Positions 1 through 5,366 of a stretch of DNA of 10,412 nucleotides are shown one piece after another. The stretch spans positions 1 through 10,412 of the forward strand of contig JACQNT010000146.1 in the NCBI GenBank assembly GCA_016202915.1, written 5' to 3'. The DNA comes from Acidobacteriota bacterium. Its GTDB lineage: Bacteria; Acidobacteriota; Polarisedimenticolia; Gp22-AA2. The notes beneath the pieces were generated by a model. That model had not been told where the DNA came from. It saw nothing but the letters and a program-made list of their open reading frames with translations, and ran no database searches. The position numbers and the translations under genes were made by a program. Position 1 is the stretch's first letter. Every line of letters starts with the position of its first letter.

Positions 1-223
1 ACCTGGTCTCCATGATCCTGGAGAAGTCGCACTCTGCGCTCGCCGGCGTCAGCTGCGGCGACGTGGCCTCCGTCAGATCAGGATTGAGGATCCTGAAGTT
101 GCTAATCGTCGGCGGGTCGCCGAAGATCTTCCGTTCGGGCGCCACGTCTTCGGTCTTGCTGCAGCCGAGAATCAGGAGGAGGGAGGCCAGGGGCGCCGCG
201 GCGAGGACTCGTGTGAGCTGCAT
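1..223 (-). CDS. Putative outer-membrane lipoprotein, N-terminal part only
   Basis: The reading frame starts at the ATG at 223-221 and runs off the left edge, giving 74 complete codons. The start is set by a GGAGG at 238-234, 10 nt upstream. The first 20 residues (MQLTRVLAAAPLASLLLILG) form a lipoprotein signal peptide with a single Arg, a hydrophobic core and an ILG-C lipobox, so Cys21 would be lipidated. Residue +2 is Ser, which in the E. coli Lol rule favours the outer membrane. The mature part begins SKTEDVAPERKIFGDPP and is polar and proline-rich, with no recognisable domain before the edge. A strong promoter-like pair lies about 90 bp upstream. The function of the mature protein cannot be named. 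The signal peptide, lipobox and ribosome binding site together make the gene itself likely. Confidence 0.8.
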   Translation of the reverse strand, partial: MQLTRVLAAAPLASLLLILGCSKTEDVAPERKIFGDPPTISNFRILNPDLTEATSPQLTPASAECDFSRIMETR

Positions 224-314
224 CAGGTCGAAGCCTCCGGGACGTCCGCCGCCCGCGTGGCGCCCCTCGGGCCGCGCCTCTGCCTCCTGCGCAGCCGGGG
301 TGGGAGAAAGGCGC

Positions 315-343
315 ATTCTAGGGAAGCGGCCCGTCCAAGTCAA
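315..343 (-). promoter_or_regulatory. Sigma70-like promoter of the lipoprotein gene
   Basis: On the minus strand TTGACT (343-338) is followed after exactly 17 nt by TAGAAT (320-315). Each box matches the consensus at five of six positions. Transcription would start near 308, giving a leader of about 85 nt before the ATG at 223. This is the best promoter match in the window and stands out in very GC-rich surroundings. Confidence 0.65.
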
Positions 344-355
344 GCGCGTCGCGGA

Positions 356-372
356 CCCGGGGGCGCCCCGGG
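356..372. repeat. Short perfect inverted repeat, 7 bp arms
   Basis: CCCGGGG (356-362) and CCCCGGG (366-372) are exact reverse complements around a 3 nt loop (GCG). The repeat lies just upstream of the lipoprotein -35 box as read on the minus strand. It has no T tract and so is not an intrinsic terminator. It may be a protein site or simply a product of base composition. Confidence 0.4.
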
Positions 373-521
373 CGCTTCCCCTGAAATCCTTGCGAACAGG
401 CCGCTTGACGCCCCCCCGCCCCGCGAGGGTGCGCTAAGTCTACGGGGAGCCTCGCGGCCTGTCAAGGTTGATTCCCGCCGCCTCGCGGAGCGCATACAGC
501 AGCGAAATCGCGCCGCCGCGG

Positions 522-535
522 CCGCCGGCCGGCGG
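522..535. repeat. 14 bp perfect palindrome upstream of the DUF4388 gene
   Basis: CCGCCGGCCGGCGG is its own reverse complement and lies 29 nt before the ATG at 565. It is followed by a second potential hairpin (CCGGG 542-546 with CCCGG 552-556) whose right arm touches the ribosome binding site GGAGG at 556-560. In a genome this GC-rich such palindromes occur often by chance, so a role is uncertain. Confidence 0.35.
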
Positions 536-564
536 ACGCCTCCGGGACCGGCCCGGGAGGCTTG

Positions 565-1311
565 ATGGCCGGAAAGAGCGTGCTCAGCGGCGACCTCAGC
601 GCCATCACCCTGGCGGACGTCTTCAACCTCCTGGGCATGTCGAAGAAGAGCGGCGTCCTGCGCCTGACGCGCGGCGCCGAGACCCGCTCGCTCCACTGGG
701 AGGCGGGCGAGATCGTCTTTGCGCGCTCCAACTCGGTGCGCGACAGCCTGGGCAATTTCCTGGTGCGCAAGGGGATGATCTCCCCCGAGCAGAACGCCGT
801 GTCGGCCTCCAAGATCGACGAGTCGACGCGCCACGGGAAGGTCCTGGTGCGCATGGGCCTCCTCACCGCCAACCAGCTGCTGTGGGCCGTCAAGCAACAG
901 GTCCTGGAGATCGTCTACGCGCTGTTTCACTGGCGCAGCGGCTTCTTCGAGTTCATCGAAGGGGAGCCCGCCGCCAAGGAGAAGATCACGCTGTCGATGT
1001 CCACCACCAAGATCATCATGGAAGGGATTCACCGCCTGGACGAGTGGTCGAAGATCCGCGCCGCCCTCCCTGACGATACCGTGGTCCTGCAGCCGGTTCT
1101 GCCACCCGGAGAAGCGGCCGGCAGGCCGGACCTGAGCCCCCAGGACAAGAAGGTCCTCGCGCTGGTCGACGGGGTGCGCACCCTGGGCGAGATCGTGAAC
1201 CTGTCGCGTCAGGGGGAGTTCGAGTGCTACTCCTCACTCTTCAACCTCTACTCGGCCGGCGCCCTGCGCCTGCGCCAGGCCGCCGCCAGGGCCCGCAGCG
1301 CGGCGTCCTGA
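565..1311 (+). CDS. DUF4388 (PATAN-type) domain protein
   Basis: The 248-residue protein begins MAGKSVLSGDLSAITLADVF, followed by LLGMSKKSGVLRL and an SLHWEAGEIVFA segment. This is the typical opening of DUF4388 domains, which are common in deltaproteobacteria, Acidobacteria and cyanobacteria in two-component and gliding or secretion regulators. Residues about 5-155 form this domain, including paired helical segments around 'LVRKGMISPEQ' and 'LVRMGLLTANQL'. Residues about 187-235 (LSPQDKKVLALVDGVRTLGE onward) look like a small helical, possibly winged-helix, C-terminal module. There is no signal peptide or membrane segment, so it is probably a cytoplasmic signalling adaptor. The start is ATG 565 with GGAGG at 556-560, a short 4 nt spacing; a TTG at 562 is too close to that site. 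No receiver, kinase or other effector domain is fused. The last 78 bp overlap the convergent rRNA methyltransferase gene. The family call is firm, the function unknown. Confidence 0.85.
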   Translation: MAGKSVLSGDLSAITLADVFNLLGMSKKSGVLRLTRGAETRSLHWEAGEIVFARSNSVRDSLGNFLVRKGMISPEQNAVSASKIDESTRHGKVLVRMGLLTANQLLWAVKQQVLEIVYALFHWRSGFFEFIEGEPAAKEKITLSMSTTKIIMEGIHRLDEWSKIRAALPDDTVVLQPVLPPGEAAGRPDLSPQDKKVLALVDGVRTLGEIVNLSRQGEFECYSSLFNLYSAGALRLRQAAARARSAAS

Positions 1312-2703
1312 CGCCTCGCGCGCCAGAAGCGCCACGCACTCGACATGGTGCGTCTGGGGGAAGAGGTCGAGCGGCACCACGCTCACGAGCCGGAACCCGC
1401 CTTCCAGGGAAAGCAGACCGACGTCGCGCGCCAGGGTCCCGGGGTCGCACGACACGTACACCAGCCGCCGCAGGCGGGAGCGGGCGATCACGCCGGCGGC
1501 GCCCCGCGGCAGGCCCGAGCGCGGGGGGTCCAGGAGGAGCGCGCCCCAGTCCGTCTCCCGGAGCAGGCCCGGCAGGGCCGCGGAGCTCTCCCGGCAGAGA
1601 AAGCGGGCGTTCCCGATGCCGGCGCGGGCGGCGTTGTAGCGCGCCGCCGCCACCGCCTCCCTCGACCCCTCGACCGCCAGGACCGATCCCGCCCGGCGCG
1701 CCGCCGCGAGGGTGAGGAAGCCGACACCGCAGTAGAGTTCCAGGATCGCCTCGTCAGCGCGGGGATCCAGAAGATCGACCGCCTCGCGGCGCAGCCGCGC
1801 CAGGCCGAACACGTTCGGCTGGAAGAACGCGCCGGCGGGGACCATCAGTCGGTCTCCGTCCACCTCCTCGAAGAGGTGATCCCGTCCCACGAGGATCGAT
1901 GCCTGCGCCGATCGGCCGGGCTCCGCCCGGGTCCGCCGGACGACGCCCACGACGCCCGCGTGGCGGCGCATCAGGTCGCGCGCCAGGCAGGCCAGCGCCT
2001 TCGTCTCGCCCCGGCCGGTCTCCAGCGTCACCAGGATCTCTCCCGTCCGGTGCGCCACCTGGATCGCCACGCGCCGCAGGAGTCCCCGGCGCCCCGCCGG
2101 GCCCCGGGATCCGAGGCCCCGCTCACCCGCCCGCGCCGCGATCCAGTTCCTGATGGCGTTCCCCGCCTCCGGCTGAATCCGGCACTCCGCGATCGGCACG
2201 ATCTCGGCCGGCCGGTCCCGGCGGTGCAATCCGAGGGCCGGCGCGCCGCCCGCGTCGGCTCCCCAGTCGAAATCCATCCGGAAGCGGTACGCGAGCGGCG
2301 CGCCGATCGTCACGGCCTCGCGAACCGGCGCGTCGCCGCAGCCGGCGACGCGCGCCAGGAGGGCCGCCACCTGGGCCCGCTTGGCGCGCGCCTGATCCTC
2401 GGGGGCGAGGTGCTGCAGATCGCACCCACCGCAGGCACCGTAGTGGCTGCACGGGGGTGCGGTACGGGCGGGAGACGGGCGGAGGACCTCGAGGCAGGTC
2501 GCCTCGGCGTACCCCCTCCTGACCCGGTCGATGCGCGCCCGCACCGCCTCCCCGGGAAGCGCCCCGGCGACGAACACGACGAAGCCCGCGGCGGTGCGCC
2601 CCACCCCGCGCCCCCCGAAGGCGAGATCGACGATCTCCAGCTCCACTCCGCTCCCGGCTGCCGGCGGCACGGCGCCGGCCCCCCCGGATCCCACGGCGAT
2701 CAT
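1234..2703 (-). CDS. rlmD: 23S rRNA (uracil-C5)-methyltransferase, RlmD/RumA type
   Basis: This 489-residue protein has the full TrmA/RumA layout. An N-terminal TRAM domain (about 18-75, with ELEIVDLAFGGRGVGR) precedes four cysteines C85, C91, C94 and C174, whose spacing (5, 2 and 79 residues between) nearly equals the [4Fe-4S] ligands of E. coli RlmD. The SAM-dependent methyltransferase fold follows: FFQPN (293-297), the SAM-binding LYCGVGFL (323-330), DPPRSGL (392-398), the catalytic nucleophile Cys419 in VSCDPGTLARD, and HHVE with Glu455 as probable base. E. coli RlmD makes m5U1939 of 23S rRNA; some homologues (RlmCD) also modify U747, so the exact site is inferred. The ATG at 2703 has GGAGG at 2715-2711, 7 nt upstream. 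The family fold ends near residue 462. The last 25 residues, rich in Gly, Ala and Glu, are encoded antisense to the end of the DUF4388 gene. Confidence 0.92.
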   Translation of the reverse strand: MIAVGSGGAGAVPPAAGSGVELEIVDLAFGGRGVGRTAAGFVVFVAGALPGEAVRARIDRVRRGYAEATCLEVLRPSPARTAPPCSHYGACGGCDLQHLAPEDQARAKRAQVAALLARVAGCGDAPVREAVTIGAPLAYRFRMDFDWGADAGGAPALGLHRRDRPAEIVPIAECRIQPEAGNAIRNWIAARAGERGLGSRGPAGRRGLLRRVAIQVAHRTGEILVTLETGRGETKALACLARDLMRRHAGVVGVVRRTRAEPGRSAQASILVGRDHLFEEVDGDRLMVPAGAFFQPNVFGLARLRREAVDLLDPRADEAILELYCGVGFLTLAAARRAGSVLAVEGSREAVAAARYNAARAGIGNARFLCRESSAALPGLLRETDWGALLLDPPRSGLPRGAAGVIARSRLRRLVYVSCDPGTLARDVGLLSLEGGFRLVSVVPLDLFPQTHHVECVALLAREASGRRAAGPGGGLAQAQGAGRVEVEE

Positions 2704-2765
2704 CGGCCGGCCTCCGGCCGCGCGCCGGCGGGCGATCCCTCGGCCCCCTCTCGCAGCCGCGGCGC

Positions 2766-2794
2766 TTGTCGCCCGACGCGGCCGAACCTATATT
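2766..2794 (+). promoter_or_regulatory. Sigma70-like promoter of the LOG-family gene
   Basis: TTGTCG (2766-2771) is followed after 17 nt by TATATT (2789-2794), which matches the -10 consensus at five of six positions. It sits in the only AT-rich island of this intergenic region. Transcription would begin near 2801, about 30 nt before the ATG at 2832. A 5 bp inverted repeat (CCGAA 2782-2786, TTCGG 2797-2801) brackets the -10 box and could be an operator or chance. Confidence 0.55.
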
Positions 2795-2831
2795 TTTTCG
2801 GTCGCCTGCTGCCCGGGCCCCGGAGGACCGC

Positions 2832-3581
2832 ATGCCTCGTGCCACCAGAAACCTCGCCGTCGCCGCGGAGCCCTCCGCCGACGACCGGCCTCCCCTCAGG
2901 CGCGGCGGCTTCTCGATGAAGGACGTCGCGCCGAAGGACACCTGGACGGTCTTCAAGATCATGGGGGAGTTCGTCGAAGGCTTCGAGACGCTGCGGCCCG
3001 TGGAGCCCGCGGTGTCGATCTTCGGCGGCTCCCGGGTGCGCAGGGGCACGCGCTACTACCGTCTGGCGATCCAGGTGGCCCAAGGCCTGGCGCGCGACGG
3101 GTTCTCGATCATCACCGGCGGCGGTCCGGGGATCATGGAGGCGGCCAACCTGGGGGCACGGCGCGGCGGCGGACGATCGATCGGCCTGAACATCCGCCTG
3201 CCGTTCCTCCATCAGCCCAACCGCCACATCGACACTCTGATCAACTTCAACTATTTCTTCGCCCGCAAGGTGATGTTCATCAAGTACGCCTGCGCCTACG
3301 TGGTCTTCCCCGGAGGGTACGGGACCCTCGACGAGGCGTTCGAGGCGCTCACCCTGGTCCAGACGCACAAGATCGACAACTTCCCCGTGATCATGATCGG
3401 CAGCGACTACTGGAAGGGGATGCTGCGCTGGATCCACGAGAAGATGGTCGGCGGCGGCATGGTGTCGCGCGAGGACCTGCGCCTGTTCACCGTCACGGAC
3501 GACCCCCGCGAGGTCTGCGATCGGGTGCGCCAGGGGTACCATCGGCGCATCCAGGCGAACGGGGACCGGCCCACCACCTGA
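2832..3581 (+). CDS. LOG/TIGR00730-family Rossmann-fold protein
   Basis: This 249-residue protein belongs to the family of 'lonely guy' cytokinin-nucleotide phosphoribohydrolases and related nucleotide-binding proteins (COG1611). Visible signatures are SIFGGSR at the start of the Rossmann fold, GGGPGIMEAAN (from residue 96), ARK (144-146) and PGGYGTLDE (160-168), which carries the conserved Arg/Glu-type active-site features of LOG enzymes. LOG proteins release the base from nucleoside 5'-monophosphates; whether this one uses cytokinin precursors, AMP or another nucleotide cannot be told from sequence. It has about 55 residues before the core fold (MPRATRNLAVAAEPS...), longer than the shortest LOG proteins but common in the bacterial COG1611 branch. 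No signal peptide is seen, so it is cytoplasmic. The ATG at 2832 has GGAGG at 2822-2826, 5 nt upstream. It is a single-gene unit facing the DUF2203 gene with a 16 bp gap. Confidence 0.88.
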   Translation: MPRATRNLAVAAEPSADDRPPLRRGGFSMKDVAPKDTWTVFKIMGEFVEGFETLRPVEPAVSIFGGSRVRRGTRYYRLAIQVAQGLARDGFSIITGGGPGIMEAANLGARRGGGRSIGLNIRLPFLHQPNRHIDTLINFNYFFARKVMFIKYACAYVVFPGGYGTLDEAFEALTLVQTHKIDNFPVIMIGSDYWKGMLRWIHEKMVGGGMVSREDLRLFTVTDDPREVCDRVRQGYHRRIQANGDRPTT

Positions 3582-3597
3582 CCCCGCCCGGACGCCC

Positions 3598-4041
3598 TTA
3601 ATGGACGCGCGTTCCGCCTTCGGGTGACGTGGCGTCCAGGAGCGGCCGGCGCCCGGCGAAGCCGTCCGGGATCCGGTGCCAGTGCGCGACTCCGGGCTCG
3701 CCATATTTCCAGCACAGGAAGACGATCTCGTTGTTGAACAGGCAGGGAAAGTCGATGAGGCCCACCTCCGGCCCGTTCACGAGGCAGCCGTTCGAATGGA
3801 TCTGCTCGATGAGCATCTTGACCCGCTCGAACAGGCGCGGCGCCACCGCCCGCGCTTCCAGGTGCCTGGCCAGGTCGGGGCTGCCGAGCGGGAGGTTGGC
3901 CTGGACGGCCGCCGCCTCGATCTCGGCCCGGATCTGCTTGAACGTTCCGAGGAGCTCCTCCACCGCGGGCTTGATGTCGGGGAGGAGCGCGTTCGCCTCG
4001 TCGACCGTGAACAGCCTCCGGGACTGATCCGCGGTGCCCAT
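3598..4041 (-). CDS. DUF2203 domain-containing protein
   Basis: The 147-residue product starts MGTADQSRRLFTVDEANALL and has the typical DUF2203 (PF09969) course. An N-terminal amphipathic, Glu/Arg-rich helical half (about 10-85) matches 'FTVDEANALLPDIKPAVEEL'. It is followed by a short C-terminal half with GLIDFPCLFNNEIVFLCWKYGEP, AHWHRIPDGFAGRRPL and an ordinary acidic tail. The function of the family is unknown; the conserved WHR and FAGR residues suggest a binding site rather than a purely structural role. The protein is soluble and cytoplasmic, with no signal peptide. The ATG at 4041 is set by GGAGG at 4054-4050, 8 nt upstream. It lies 98 bp downstream of yjbQ on the same strand and has its own predicted promoter, so it can be transcribed alone or by read-through. 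Family assignment is from remembered motifs. Confidence 0.82.
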   Translation of the reverse strand: MGTADQSRRLFTVDEANALLPDIKPAVEELLGTFKQIRAEIEAAAVQANLPLGSPDLARHLEARAVAPRLFERVKMLIEQIHSNGCLVNGPEVGLIDFPCLFNNEIVFLCWKYGEPGVAHWHRIPDGFAGRRPLLDATSPEGGTRVH

Positions 4042-4062
4042 AGACCCTGCCTCCGGTCAGCG

Positions 4063-4091
4063 ATTCTAGCCGGGGACCGGGCGTCGTTCAA
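4063..4091 (-). promoter_or_regulatory. Sigma70-like promoter of the DUF2203 gene
   Basis: On the minus strand TTGAAC (4091-4086) is followed after 17 nt by TAGAAT (4068-4063). The -10 box is identical to that of the lipoprotein promoter. Predicted transcription starts near 4056, leaving a very short leader that just includes the ribosome binding site at 4054-4050. Its place in the 97 bp gap after yjbQ suggests that the DUF2203 gene is not solely dependent on the upstream operon. Confidence 0.55.
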
Positions 4092-4139
4092 GTAACCCCC
4101 CGTCCTGACCCTCCCCGGTTTCCGGCGCCTGCGGGGCCC

Positions 4140-4559
4140 TCAGTCTCCCAGGAACGTCATGTCGAGGCGCCGCGTGCGGGGCCCGTCCGCCTCCACGAGC
4201 AGGACGCCCTGCCAGGTGCCGAGAAGGAGCCCGCCGTCCTTCACGGGCACGGAGACCGAGGGCCCGACGAGGGAGGCGAACAGGTGGGCTCGCGCGTTGT
4301 CGTCCACCCGGTCGTGGCGGAAGCCGCCCTCCGGCTCCGCCGGATCGAGGAGATGCCGCGCCAGGCGGCCGATGTCGTCCTTGAGCCCGGGCTCGTCTTC
4401 GTTGAGGGACAGGCAGCAGGTGGTGTGCGGGACCGAGACCACGGCGAGGCCGTTCCGGATCGCGGCGCCCGCCAGCGCGCGGCGCACTTCTTCCGTCACG
4501 TTGACGACCGCGACCTTCGCCGGGGTCCTGATCGCCGTGGAGGCGTTCGCGACGCGCAT
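4140..4559 (-). CDS. yjbQ: YjbQ/UPF0047 family protein
   Basis: The 139-residue protein matches the whole UPF0047 fold. It has PHTTCCLSLNEDEPGLKDDI (44-63), HDRVDDNARAHLFASLVGPS (82-101), and GTWQGVLLVEADGPRTRRL (114-132). His45, His82 and His92 and the acidic residues of NEDE are the expected conserved polar residues. E. coli YjbQ has been reported to show weak thiamine-phosphate synthase activity, hence the common label 'secondary thiamine-phosphate synthase'; the true role of the family is unsettled. Full family length, cytoplasmic. The ATG at 4559 lies one base after the TGA (4563-4561) of the upstream beta-barrel gene, and its Shine-Dalgarno GGGGAG (4569-4564) lies in the last codons of that gene, so translation is probably coupled. 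No thiamine gene or TPP riboswitch is visible nearby. Confidence 0.9.
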   Translation of the reverse strand: MRVANASTAIRTPAKVAVVNVTEEVRRALAGAAIRNGLAVVSVPHTTCCLSLNEDEPGLKDDIGRLARHLLDPAEPEGGFRHDRVDDNARAHLFASLVGPSVSVPVKDGGLLLGTWQGVLLVEADGPRTRRLDMTFLGD

Positions 4560-4560
4560 C

Positions 4561-5190
4561 TCACTCCCCGGCGGGCGCCGCCTGTTTCTCGGACCCCAGG
4601 AGGAAGATCACGCCCGCGGTCACGTCGAGCGAAAAGAACGCGTCTGGCGCACCGGTCACGCCAACCCCCCGCCAGCGGTACATCTTGGCATCGATCCTGA
4701 GCGCGACGCGAGGCGTGTAGAAGTACCGGACCCCGCCCGAGGCGCTCAGGAGGTTCGCCCCGTCGCGTCCTTCCGTCACCGTTCCCAGCGCGACGTTTTC
4801 CACCCGCTTCACCACGAAGATCCGCCCCACGCCGAAGGCGACGAAGGGCGACATCTTCTGGCTGCCTTTCGGCGTGTAGTTGCGGACGTAGTGGATCCCG
4901 ATCTTGTCGGTGAGGGATCGGATCTTGAGATTCGCCTCCTCGTGGCTTTCGCTGCTGCCGTCCAGATCGAACTCCAGGGAGTGAAGCGTCGAGAAGTAGA
5001 CGTTGAGGCGTACGCCGCCGCCGGGCGACTCATCGATCCCGCTCGTATTGCTGAAGCGGCTGTAGGAGACGTACGGCCCGACCTCCACCGTTCCATCGCC
5101 GCCGCGGGCCAGCGCGTCCCCCGTGCCCAGGGCCGCGCCTGAAGAGAGAAACGCCAGGATGATGCCGGTACGGTGCAGCGCGCGCAGCAT
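4561..5190 (-). CDS. Small outer-membrane beta-barrel protein
   Basis: The 209-residue precursor has a Sec signal peptide (MLRALHRTGIILAFLSSGAA..., probable cut after ALA at residue 28). Alternating strand-like segments follow: VEVGPYVSYSRFSN, GGGVRLNVYF, SLEFDLDGSS, LTDKIGIHYVRNYT, SPFVAFGVGRIFVV, SASGGVRYFYTPRVALRIDA and FFSLDVTAGVIFLL. This pattern fits an eight-stranded barrel of the 'outer membrane protein beta-barrel' class (OmpA/OmpW-like size). Closest-family assignment and cargo are unknown. The chain ends in a short soluble tail (GSEKQAAPAGE) instead of a terminal aromatic residue. GGAGG at 5203-5199 lies 8 nt before the ATG at 5190. It is the first gene of an operon with yjbQ and diverges from the Omp85-like gene across 176 bp. 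Confidence 0.8.
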   Translation of the reverse strand: MLRALHRTGIILAFLSSGAALGTGDALARGGDGTVEVGPYVSYSRFSNTSGIDESPGGGVRLNVYFSTLHSLEFDLDGSSESHEEANLKIRSLTDKIGIHYVRNYTPKGSQKMSPFVAFGVGRIFVVKRVENVALGTVTEGRDGANLLSASGGVRYFYTPRVALRIDAKMYRWRGVGVTGAPDAFFSLDVTAGVIFLLGSEKQAAPAGE

Positions 5191-5272
5191 GCCTCTTCCC
5201 TCCCTCGGTCAGCCCCCGGGCCCGGCCTCGCACGGCCGGAGGACCCGCCGCGCCGGGCGGCCATGAGCGCGG

Positions 5273-5302
5273 AGTATCCCCCCACATCGCGATCCGGATC
5301 AA
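5273..5302 (-). promoter_or_regulatory. Possible promoter of the beta-barrel/yjbQ operon
   Basis: On the minus strand TTGATC (5302-5297) is followed after 18 nt by GATACT (5278-5273). Each box matches four of six consensus positions. The start would fall near 5266, giving a leader of about 75 nt. A perfect 10 bp palindrome, GATCCGGATC (5291-5300), overlaps the -35 box and could be an operator. The call is tentative. Confidence 0.35.
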
Positions 5303-5328
5303 CAGGAAAATGTCGATCCTTCGGTGTA

Positions 5329-5357
5329 TTGACAGCGACGGGCCGCGGGGGTACACA
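5329..5357 (+). promoter_or_regulatory. Possible promoter of the Omp85-like gene
   Basis: A perfect TTGACA (5329-5334) is followed after 17 nt by TACACA (5352-5357), a weak -10 with three of six matches. Transcription would begin near 5364, only about 3 nt before the ATG at 5367, which implies a nearly leaderless mRNA. This agrees with the lack of a clear ribosome binding site before that ATG, but the weak -10 keeps the call uncertain. Confidence 0.4.
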
Positions 5358-5366
5358 GGCGCCTCC

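Larger units (their letters stand above)
224..564. other. 341 bp intergenic region between divergent genes
   Basis: No gene is supported here; the open frames crossing it are Arg/Pro/Ala-rich noise typical of high GC. It holds the lipoprotein promoter (315-343), a perfect hairpin sequence (356-372), a 14 bp palindrome (522-535) and a possible hairpin next to the DUF4388 ribosome binding site (542-556). A plus-strand promoter for the DUF4388 gene is not clear. TTGACG at 405-410 has no -10 at normal spacing. TTGATT at 468-473 followed 19 nt later by CATACA (493-498) is only a weak candidate. Confidence 0.6.

Noticed and set aside
257..565. 102-codon plus-strand open frame in the first intergenic region
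   Set aside because: Arg/Pro/Ala/Gly-rich with no motif and no ribosome binding site; it overlaps the lipoprotein promoter.
2766..2831. TTG start extending the LOG gene by 22 codons
   Set aside because: This start coincides with the predicted -35 box and lacks a ribosome binding site, whereas the ATG at 2832 has GGAGG 5 nt upstream.
1345..2919. 524-codon plus-strand open frame
   Set aside because: It lies antisense to the rlmD-type gene, whose frame carries all family motifs. Its own translation is low-complexity Arg/Pro/Ala/Gly with no motif, as expected from high-GC DNA.
4042..4139. TPP riboswitch or terminator in the gap after yjbQ
   Set aside because: I looked because of the thiamine label on YjbQ. 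I see no THI-box-like CTGAGA, and the only hairpin has a 5 bp stem with no T tract.
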